A stretch of 64,000 bases of DNA from Antedon mediterranea (Eukaryota > Echinodermata > Crinoidea > Comatulida > Antedonidae): the NCBI RefSeq assembly GCF_964355755.1, contig NC_092677.1:7259001-7323000 (forward strand), given 5' to 3'. A program made the position numbers and the translations under genes. The notes below the pieces were generated by a model. It saw nothing but the letters and a program-made list of their open reading frames with translations, made no database searches and was not told where the DNA came from. Of the stretch, positions 37,201 to 49,200 are shown piece after piece; within the stretch, counting starts at the first letter, position 1; every line of letters starts with the position of its first letter.

Positions 37201-40200
37201 TATCTGAACTGGTTTGCATTGTGCCTGTATTTGCATTGCAATAAAGTGGGAACCAAGCTTAAGTCCTACCGAGCCCTACATTACATTTTTAAATGGGACA
37301 AAAACAAATAAAAGAACATAATTTCAGTGTAAATCTAATATTGAATGACCAGTGCTCTCTCCTCCCTCCAATAGAGACATAGATACAGGGAATTTTCATG
37401 ATTTTCCCTTACATAAGGAATATGCAACGCCTGAAGCGATTTCCAGGAACGTTACGACAAATCCCACCAAGCCCTATCAATTATAACCATGGACCTACTG
37501 TATGTTATACCCAAGCCCTAAATTACACAACATAGGATATAGGAGTGTTAATTGCATTTTCATCATTAAAGAACATTTACTAATATCAACTGAAAAGATG
37601 ATTTTTAATAACGCATGTGAAATACATAAACAAATAATACTGTATTATTACACTACAAATGAGCACAGCACACACACAGATTGCATTTTAATGCATTATT
37701 TAAAAATATTGATTTTGTTAATGTATGGAAATATTTTTTTGTACTAATTTGAGTTTTCCACATCCTGAGGACTCCAATCAATACATACTTTTGTACTTCT
37801 TTGATTTCAGTCTCAACGGAGCAGTCTTTCAACATAGAACCTCAAGATACAACTGTAATAGAGGGCGCTACAGCAACTTTAATATGCCTCATCAATAATT
37901 TACAAGGTGATATTTATTGGCTGAAAGGAGGAGAGATCCTTGGTTCAACAGCCAATAGGGACCTGACAACATATCCACGCTATCGAATCACAGGTAATGT
38001 ATCTTCTCTGGATGCAAGTTAACTAGTTACTACAGTTTTATAAATATTTAATAGGGTTGAGCTTTCAAAGTGAGTGATGGAATGACATTTAAGAATCTAA
38101 GGTTGAAAATGAACGTAAAATTAACTCTGCAATATATGGATTTTTGGACCTCTTTTTATCTATCTGAAGAAGATAAAAATGTTCTAACACAGTTACAGTA
38201 AATATGAAATTAACATTTTCTATAAAAAAAAATCCTTTCTGCACTGTAATAAATATGTAACTTTGACCTCAATGTTTAATTTAAAGTTTATATTAGTTAA
38301 GCAGTGTCAGAAAGCGAAGACTATTACTAATGATATTGGAAGAATATAAAAATTGATCAATAAATTAAAATTGCTTTATAAGGTTTAGCATTTAAATTAA
38401 AGCATAAGTAGCAAGCGCTCAACTATTGGAAAATTAATTTTATTCTGCAATCAGGGATGTTCTATATATTAAAGATGTATTGTTCCTCAAAAACATGAAA
38501 AATGAAGATTAATTAAATCAGACTTTGAATAGGTTATTTTTTTGTCTTATTAATGAAGCTAATCACTTGCGTAAAAAAAAAAAGTTTTCCCTTATAAAAT
38601 ACAAAAATCCATTGGCTGGCAGTACATTTGACTATTTTTTGCTTAAAATTACAGTTTTTTCAGGTAAATAATTTTTTTTCGATCTAATTTTTGGTCACAA
38701 AGTGGATAATTATTATGTGAAATTAAAATGGCTTTTAATTCAACGAGAACATTTTAAATTATTTAAATTATTTTTTTCAGGGGGACAATATCTTTAACAT
38801 TACACTAATTATAAGACACAAAATAACCTTTTCCAAGATATCAAACAGAAATAAAAAGATTGTGTCAGGGACAAGATGTTCCACAGAGAGGCAACCTGGT
38901 AGTAAAATCAATGAACCCATGAAATGAGAATGAACTAATGCGTGACGCCAAATTCCTAGAGATTATGTGTGCAAGATTACCGTATCATTGTCGAAAGTCT
39001 ATAAGCTTTCTGGTATGAATTAACTGTGATGTTAAAAAATGAACAGATTTAGGTATTAAACTTGGTTTTTATTATATAAATGTGATTTTTTTCAGCGGAA
39101 ACTTCTGGTGGAAATCTTGAAATAACGAATGCTCAAATTGAAGATGATGATGATTACACATGCCAGGTATCGCCAGTAGCAGACAATCCTCAGCTAATAT
39201 CTGATAGTGCACACCTCACTGTCCAAGGTACAGTACAGTTTGTGAATAAATGTAGTGTTACTTAAAAAAATGTTCTGCTGCAAAAAAATAACTGGTTAAT
39301 AATTTGTGAAATTGCAACCTGAAAATAACGGTTAACACACCCAACAATTAATCGGTTATTAGGCCTACTGTGCAAACAATGCAAAATAACATTGAATCAA
39401 CTACTGTAGCTTCTTGACTGCCTGATCGCATTGCATTTTGGGTAATGTTAATGTTTTTTTAAGAAAAATAACAATATTTTAATGGTTTGTTTAGGTGCAC
39501 AAATTTAGCAGAAAGGCAATCGATATAAAAATTATTTTGTTAAGTTTGTTTGGCACTATTTAATTACTAATTAAAGTTAACTACTATCTTTTAGTTGCAC
39601 CTGATGATCCAGTCATTACTTCCTATTCAAATGGTAGCAAAGTCACAGTGCGACCACCAGGCTCAGTCAGTTTAACATGCGAGGCAAACAATGCACAACC
39701 GGAAGCGACCATCACATGGTTAGAGGATGGTGACCCAACTGTTGCTCAACCCATCATCGTTATCAGCAATGCTGGTGATCCAAACAACAAGAAAAAAAAT
39801 GTTGCAAGTACCATTACGATACAACCAACAAAAGCGCAAAATGGCGTCGTGTTTAAATGCATAGTTGAACATCCTGCTTTACAAGGGTACACAACATTTA
39901 CTACCGTTATACTGGATGTACAATGTAAGTCTTTTGTCTCACACTACATGGCATGACATTATAAGGGTTGAATTAACGTGTATCAACATATGAGTCAATT
40001 TGGATTAGGCCCTCAGTTTACCGTGAACATAACCGAGAAAGACTACCACCACAACAATAGTCTACGAGAGGCTTGAACCAGTGCCTTATTTGTGGTGCCC
40101 CTGCTGTAACCGCTTTACACATTTTATTTACAATTATTTATATATAATATTTTGTAAAACTATAATTTTCTATTGCAGCTGCACCACAACAACCGTTTGT

Positions 40201-43200
40201 TACAGGTTATGATCCATCGACTCCTTTAAAAAGTGGTCAATCGGCAACATTTACCTGCTCATCCTATGGTGGAAATCCACAACCTGATGTAAGTAGCATT
40301 TGTGATGCACGATGATTTAATGACTTGTTGCAGATGGTGGTCAGTTTTCCAAGCTCTACTGTGCAACCTCTATAGCTTGGATCTCAAGCAGACGCAATAC
40401 GATGACACAATGCACATGAGCTGACCACCGACAAGCAACAGTTTGGATGATGGGTCAAATTACATGGTGGCGCGATATATTTTATGGCATTATATTTTAG
40501 ATTACTTTTATCCTTGAAGCTATAAGATTCATAGCATATGAGAAACTGAATAGCTCCATGACATGTGTAGGCCAAATACATATTCAAAATTTACCAATAC
40601 AAACAATAATCACAGTATTTGATTTTTAATTTTTAGGTATTCTGGTATAAGAATGGCGAGATATTTGATTCATCATACACGACTGTAGCCAACAATGCTC
40701 AGAATGAGTTGGTTTACGATGTCGGGTATGGTGATCATAATGTGGAACTCGAGTGTAGAGTCAGTAGCATCTTTTTGGAAACACCATATACAACAACAAT
40801 TACTCTAACAGTATTTTGTAAGATTTTCTTATTATTACATAAAAAACTAATAACATGACAATATAATGTCTACTACTGTAGTTTTGCATCAAGGGAAAAA
40901 GTACAGTGCCGTAGCCACAAGAATTAAAATGGTGCTGTTGTGGCGCAAAAAAAGGGAATAATCTTCTGTGCAGATCAAAGGGTTGTCAGGGTCGAAACCT
41001 TACCAACCGTACTGGTGGCTGGGGCCCTGAATTTACTACGTTGTTGTACAATTACATTCGAGTAGGATGTTGACAAATAATTCTTGGTCCTCTCTCCATG
41101 ACAGTATAATGTTTTGTATTTCTTTTATTTTTTATTATATGTATATGTTTCATATGGACGGTTTGTCTGAAATAAAGTTGAATTGAATTGAAAGCATCTA
41201 ACCAATCAATAAGACAATGTTTACAACTACAACTTTTTAAAGAAATCACATCAATGTTGAATCCTACTCAAATGGAACTTTACCAAATATTCTTTAGAAT
41301 AACAAGTATTTTCTAATGTGCCAATTATTCAGTACTGGAAAAACATGTCACAGCCCACAAGCTAATAACTATTAATTCTTCTATACTATCAAACTAGTTT
41401 GACAAAAAAGTGTGATGTGCCCAAATATGGTAGTGATATGCCCAAACATGGTAGTGATATGACATCATGTTTCTATATGGGCACATCACATAAAGTTTGA
41501 TATGTAGACAGAGCTTAAGACCATATAGTACTTATATTTCAATATTACATTTATGCTATACTCGTTTAATATCCTGTTGACTATTCTACCTCTACGGTGT
41601 TTGTTTCCTAGATGGTTCAGCATATGTCAATGTCACAGGTCATGAGAGCTTGGTCAAAGAAGGTGATTCTGTTTTACTTACATGCACATCAGGTGAGATT
41701 GCCATTATGTTTCCTATCCATTATACTCCTTGGCCACATCATATGTCCATCCATCTATTCATCAAATTTGAACTATCGTTTTGATAATAAAGAGAGAACA
41801 AAAATTTCTAAAAAATGTTAAAGAAAGATTTAGTAAATACAGTTATAATATTCTTAATGGTAATGGGATTCACTTGCTTGGAAATGCTTGTAAGAACCTT
41901 TACAGTTTGAAATCATTGTAAGTTTTAAAAATAAATTGATGAATGAATATGGTTAGATCTCACAAAATATGAAAAACTTGCAAAACACTACGTCTATACC
42001 AGTAATATAAGATTCTACTTCAAGCAAAAAACAAATATTCTGCTTGATATTTGTAGTATTGTTCAGTTATTTCCTCATTTTCTTCTCCATATTGCACATC
42101 ATTACCCTATCAATCAAAACTAAATTACTTTATCAGATCAATCAAAAATAATTACTTTGTTTGATCTGTCTTGAACAATCTCTAACAATAGATTGTGTTG
42201 TTCTTACAAAGCTTTTAAAGCTCAGCTACAGGCATGAATTTCAGATATACAGTAACATTTGATAAAATGTACATAAATTAAAAATTTGCAACAGAAATCA
42301 TTTTTTAAAAGCCCCTCCCCTTCCATAAGAAAGTGCTTATTTTATTGTCTTCAATTCATTCATGTATATTTATCACAAAGACAAAGATTCTTGTTCAAAT
42401 TGTAAATGTTGTCAAAAAAGACAATAATAATAGTGATAAGTCACATTTTAAAAACATTGATGACCATATTAGGAGCACTATTTTTTTAATAGGAAAATAC
42501 TAACTTTTATGAAGTACAAAACATCTTATAAAAAGTAAGAAATAAGAGAATCATTCAATATTTGCAATTAAAAATAAATGTTTAAAAAAAAATGTTTATT
42601 TATAATAGCACCAAGTAACCCTGCTTCTCATCTGTCGTGGATATCACAAGGAGCGATAGTCGATGGTGATGTGGATGTTATAAAAGAAGTTGTAGGCAGT
42701 GGCTTCATCACATCCAAGAATCTGACAATACCAAGCGTTGCAAACAGGGAAACTGTCCAGTACATGTGTCAGGCTACAAATGATCGAACATTTGAACAAG
42801 CACAAACAACAGTAGCAGTGAATGTTATGTGTAAGTTTTTTATTTCAACAATTTACAAATAATTGGTTAAATATTATTATGATTTGACTGTATATATTTA
42901 ATGTTCTTGTAAAAAAAAATCATTGTATTTCATCTTGAAAAATTTTAATTATGAAACAATTATTTCGTTATTAAAATAATTATTTACCTTGGTATCTTTA
43001 ACATTTTAGATAAACCAGATCCACCTTTCATATCAGGCTATAAAGGGGCAAAGGTCAGAGCCGGGTCAGTGATGAGTTTAACCTGCGTGTCAGTTGGCGG
43101 GAATCCATTAGCCAATCTTCAATGGTATAAAGGAGATCAGGAACTCGAAGGAGTGTATGAAAAAAGTTCACATCTTGCTAACAGTAAACTGACATGGATT

Positions 43201-46200
43201 TTGTCGCAGGAAGATAACCAAGTCACGTATTCCTGTAATGCCACTAATACCGCCACTGACATTCCATTGCATGCTTCACAGAAACTTAATGTGTTATGTA
43301 AGTATGTGTTTGGTTTTGTACATTTTTATTTCGTTCATGCATTCGCACATAAAATTATAATAATTATGTTGCTTATATAGCGCTCCAAATGTGAACTAGA
43401 TATAAATGATATTCATGTACTCTAAGGGCGCGTTTATACAACACGCTATTACACGCATATTCTACACGCCTACGAAAAGTGTGTTGTATAACAACAAAGA
43501 GATTCCGTGTAATGAGATTTTAATTGCAAAAAAGGCTACTTGGCTGAATCCTAAAATTTGGTGGATTCCCGGTCGCCGTTACCGTGTTGGAAGTGTCCTC
43601 AGGGTATATTTTGACCTCTCGTTAAAACAGGTCGTAATATCAATCATTGCTAACAAGATTGGGCCCATTTATTGCTGCTTCGCTGCCAGCAATCATCCTC
43701 CTACCACGTCTTACGCCTAGCCTAGCTAGTGGGGCCAACTCGTAGTGGTAGTAGGCCTCTATCGTTTCCCACTCCAAACAGAATAAAAAAAATAACATCG
43801 CAAAAATGGCATCTTCTTCCATAGTGTATAGATGAAACAATGAAACCCTTAAAATAACTTTTATTAATTTAAATGAACCGAGAACAAAATAAACAACAAT
43901 GCAAACGTGAACGAATACAATATAATGAAAATGGTAAAAACCGCGCGAATACATCGGACAGTGAGGAGGCGACGATGATTGTTGACAACTCAGCCAATTC
44001 AAGCGCGATCAACGATTTGACCTTTTATCCTAGCATGCACTGCGTGTTGATGAAACTTCCGGTATAACACGGTATCGTGATTTCTAGTATAACAGCAAAC
44101 GTTAAGGTGGGTTGACCTCGGTCCGAACAACACGCTAAAAATTAAAGCCGTGTTCAAATTTAGGGTGTTGTATAAACACGGCCTAAGGGGTGGTTTTGTG
44201 TCAAGCTTCCACCAAACGGCACTATTTAATCTGTCCAAGTAAGAAACTGAGATGGGTAACTCCTAACTACTTTTTCTGAAAGATGCAATGGGTTCCAAAA
44301 GTGCACCACAGATTTGTACACAGAACGTCTGTTTTTAATTAACTCCTTAACTGAGATATGACTATAAATCATGGCAGTACAGTAAGAAATGTACAAAGTA
44401 GGTTTCTAGATTTAATATAGAAAAAGTTGCCAACAAAGAGGCAATCTTTTAAAAATTTGTGAAATCATAGTAAAAATTGAGCTTTACTCTACATTTTCAT
44501 ATCTTACAGTTCCGCCATCAACAGTTCATGTCACGCTCCCTGCAGAAAAACTAAAAGAAGGCGATGATGTCATCATTAAGTGTAAAACAGCTAGCAGTAA
44601 TCCTGTGTCTGTTATCACCTGGTACAAAGATGGAACAGAAATTGAGGGTAATATAACACTACTTTACAATGTTATATATTTTATATTTATTGTTTTACAT
44701 ATATGTGTTCAGGTGTATGATGGAGAGCCCATTCGATAGTGCTTAGCTTAGCACCTTTGCCTTGTCTATAATGTTTTTCCTGAAGATTAAATAAAATAAA
44801 TTAACATCAAGTTAACAAATTAATTTAGGAGAAACACATACTTTCAGGTACCTTAATGTATAGTACTATAACTACATTAGATACTGTTATATTACTTATT
44901 TAGAAATTTTTCTTTCGTTGTGTCATCAGGAATGGATTTGGGTAACATTTCATCAGCTAATGGTGGATATTCAACACGCAACAAAGTAATTCTGAGAAAA
45001 ATAAGCCCAGACGATAATGGGAAGATATTTAAATGCAGCGCCCTCAATGAACTGCTCACCGAAAGTGTAAATGATGCCATCACTCTAGATGTTCAATGTA
45101 AGTTTTTCTATTACCGTAATTACTCATAACCACAATGTTATAAAGAATCAAATTCAACATTCCTGTTTTATGTGTGTAAACTTAACTAAAAATGTTGATA
45201 GTATTGCAAACATTAAAAGTGTTCTTTAAAACATAACCTTAATTTAAACTTTTCAATATTTAAATTGTATTTGTTTTTGTTGTTGTATGTGCAAGGTCCC
45301 AGGAAGAACAACCATGTGCTCATGGGCCTCTGTGGTTAAATAAAGTTGAATTGAATTAAATTATGTCTTGTTATTTTAGATGCACCTAAAATGACAGTGG
45401 AAACAGGAACAACTATTCGCAAATCAGAGCTTACTGGCCCGGTCAGACTTGAATGTGGGGCTCATGGTAACCCATCTGACGTGACGCTGAAATGGATGAA
45501 AAATGATGTTGATATTGTTCTGCCAAATTCAAAATACGAAATGGAAGAATCTGGGGCTTTTGTTATACACAATGCGACCAGAAGTGATTCAGGTGTTTAC
45601 AAATGCCTAGCAACCAATGAAATAGGCACAGGTAACATTACAGTTACCTTAAACATTGAATGTAAGTATTATTAGTATACACAATCAAAACATAATCATC
45701 CGTGTGTGCGCAGAAGCAGTTGCAAAACACAGTGGGCAAAGGCCCCTGGTTTAGCACTCGTAAGGGCCCTTTAACACTGGGTGATTGGGGCTGCTCATTT
45801 AGTCTAGGGCCTCTTTAGCTCTGGGGCACCGTCATAGCTTTTGCCTCTGTACATAAGTAAATTGTCACAATACCATCACTGATGTAGGCGATTTCTACTA
45901 CCATCAGAGTGAGCAGAAAAAATTTAAACAAGACACAAGACTTGATGGTCACAAAAGTCTTGAATAATGAACAATAACTATGTTATCATAATATGTGCTT
46001 ATTTCATTTCATTTCATCAAGGAAAAACAAAAACAAACAAATTAAAAAAAAAAGTTGGGTTAACTAAATGGAAAATGAAATAGGATGTAAAATATACAAT
46101 GTATTAGAATGGATAGAGACTATTACTACAATAATCAATTTGTTTTCATCAGATTCTCCTGCAATTACAACCGGAAATCAAATAATCGTAAACCTTGGAA

Positions 46201-49200
46201 CACGTGGTGAACTTCGATGCCAAGCAGACGCAAACCCCAAACCAAATGCCTACATAAAGTGGAGTAGGGAAGGCTATAACACTACCAGTTTTACTCAAAA
46301 GTATGTCAATGATGTCGCAATTTTGAACATCCCATCGGTGTCAAAAGAACATGGAGGATACTACAAGTGTTTTGCTGATAATGGTATTGGCTCCCCCGCT
46401 TCGAAAGAAGTTCTAATTATTGTTCAATGTAAGTGCAAACCAAACGTATGCCAATACTGCAATATACATTGTTACAGCCTTTTGTGCTTATTTTCTATTG
46501 AACCTTCATTACTGTCAATATTTGTTTTCGAAGTTCTTCTTTTAAATTGTTATCCCCAAGTAGCAATTAAGAATAATACTAAGTGCTTACAGATAATTTG
46601 ATCTTGATTTTCAATGGAAAAGTGCTCCGTTAGCGTAACTGGCACTCTGCTCCAATATGCCTCTCTCTAAACACGACTCATTCACGATTCACTGAAAACT
46701 AAAGTGAACTTTCAAGCATTCATATAAATCTCATACAACATTATCCATATAAATAATAGAACTGTTTGAGTAAACTGTTCCCAACGACTCTTAAAAATTA
46801 GGAAATATACTAATACTACGAAAAATGATCTTCATTTTTTTAGATAAACCTCAAATCGACACAGCTGGCAATGGGAAAGTGGCAACAAGTACCGGCCAGA
46901 CAGCTCTATTGAAATGCAGAGCAGAAGGTGCACCAGAGGTAAAATTTAAATGGCAGCGGTTTGGAAAACTTGTGAACAGCAGTAGCAATCGTTATACAAT
47001 GGAGGTTCGTCGTGTAACTTCGGCATCAGACCTATACGAGACTCGTTTGGTAATCAACCAGGTGGACGAGGTACAAGACTTTGGTACATACACATGCGTT
47101 GCTTATAACAATATTGGAGAATCTACATTCAACATTGTAGTGGAGAAAACAAGTTAGTACACAGTTATTACTTTAATTTTTCCATCAACGGTTATTTTTA
47201 TTTCAATATCATATTGAGGATCTATACTAGAAGAATAAATTATTCTTGTCACGTATAAGACCCTAAAATAGCATGAAACTGAAGGGATTGTGAATACAGA
47301 ACTTACAGTCAGGATCTCATAATTTATTTCAATTTCTGCCCCAACTATTTCACTGTTGTATCCTATTATAGATAATTAATAACTAATTTGTATATTTCCA
47401 GGTGTTCCAGAAGCTCCAACTGACCTAAAAGTGTTGTCTGTGTCACATGATTCTGTTAAACTATCATGGCTTCCAGGTAAGGATATTGAGGCCACACTAT
47501 TCATAAATAACCATTTTATTTGAAGTTCTCGTTTGAAGAATTAGAATACTACCATTCAATTTCACAATAAAAATCCTTACTATACTATTTTAAAATAGTT
47601 TACCAAGTTCATTATTCAGTAATATATGTACAGGGATCAAGGACGAGGCAATTAGAGTAAAGTTTCAGAGTATGACACAGGTGTTGAACCCATGCCTTTC
47701 AGTGCCAGTGTCCAATATGCCATACCATCATACTGCTGTCTTATGTATAATAACAGAATTCATGTTGATATAAAGTTTGCGGTACACCACGTATATTAGT
47801 TCTGAAAAGAACTGTTGAGTTTCTTAACGTTTCGATCAATATACTTTGATCTTCCTCAGGAGTGATAATGCAGAAAGTCCAGGAAACTAGGAATTAGAGT
47901 GGAAAAGGGTGGGACTGGTGTGAAAGCCAGAAACAATGGCAAGTTCACACAGTGGGAGGGATTAAAACTAGCTATAGCAGAGCATTGTTTCTTAAACAGA
48001 ATTTATATTAACAAATGATTACAGGTTTTAATGGCGGTCTTACACAATCTTACCAAATTCGATTCAGAAGGGAAGACCTAACATCATTTCAGCTAATGGA
48101 TGTAGTTCCTCCTTCTTCAACCACATTTACAGTCACTGGACTAAATTCAAATGTAAAGTATGATTTTAATGTCAGAGGTCGCAATGAATTGGGATCAGGA
48201 CCCTTTATGCTGCATGCTGTTGAAGCAAACACAAGTGGTAAGAAAAATATAGTTATAAATTTAACTTAATTTCAAAATATGACTATTGTTATATTATAAT
48301 AATAATAAATAATAATAGTTCATTCTTATATAGCGCATATAAGCAAGCTCTCAATGCGCTGAACATTATTACCCCAATCATTTTTTTTGGGATAAAATAC
48401 GTATGGAAACATACTCTCATAATCAGCGTAAAGTTGTGTCTTGATCTAACCGGATACCCATTTATACACCTGGGTGGAGAGAGGCAAACGTAAGTAAAGT
48501 ATCTTGCCTAAGAATACAAGCAATGTGGCGAGAGTTGGATTCGAACCTCGGTCTCACGATCAGTAGTTTAACGTACCACACTGCGCCACACGCCCTCGAT
48601 TATAAATATGAATGCAGATAGGATTAGTAAGATATTAAGGCAATAGCTACTAGAAAAAACATAATATTACAATATATAATTTCTGCAATGTGATACAAAT
48701 TAACATTACTGTATGACTACTGCAAGGCCATTGAATTCAATGATTGGTCTTGAAAATTACTTAAATGCATTATAATACATAAATGTAATACAAAATTTAT
48801 TTTGTTTTTTTTGTTTATAGTTGAGCCAACTCAAGCACCAGGTTTACAAAAGTTAGGTAAGTATTGGCTACTATTAAACCAAGCATAAACCTCTTATCTT
48901 TATCTGTTGATGATTTTCCATCCTACCCACATACTCAGCAGATGTTGTATCTGCTCTTTAACTACGTCCGCTGGTGGAAGTCGTCTTCTTTAAATCAATA
49001 CCAGTTTTATTTCACCCCGTTTTCTTTAGCCCTTCTTTAAATTTTTTCATTATGTTTTTGCACATGTTGACACTTCACATGCACCCAATAGTTTTGTTGA
49101 AAATAACTATTTTTAAATTTTTTAAAATAAAATCTTTTTAATCTGTAGGTACTAGTGGCGTATCATTATGGATTGTACTGTTGGTTGCCTTTTGCGGATT

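Larger units (their letters stand above)
31267..37810 (+). other. NPHS1: Nephrin intron 1, 6.5 kb
   Basis: Starts GTAAGA and ends TTTGATTTCAG. Short frames inside show no coding character. It contains a 22-bp tandem repeat at 34838, a partial MITE end at about 36642-36665 (CTCTGTCTACACT), and a small TIR element at 37133. Long first introns often hold enhancers, but none can be pointed out here. Confidence 0.6.

Noticed and set aside
43640-44002. 120-codon minus-strand frame as a host gene in the nephrin intron
   Set aside because: It lies wholly within a TIR element with TAA target duplicates and is better read as a transposase remnant or chance frame.
37811-47152. Hemicentin, Dscam or Kirrel identity for the Ig gene
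   Set aside because: Nine Ig domains, one FNIII, one TM and a tail of about 200 residues, with nephrin-type Ig1 and FNIII motifs, do not fit hemicentin (many more Ig domains, EGF repeats), Dscam (six FNIII) or Kirrel (five Ig, no FNIII).
48295-48597. Functional tRNA gene on the minus strand
   Set aside because: A and B boxes are present, but no closed acceptor stem or terminator follows, and a SINE body and ATT tail are attached.
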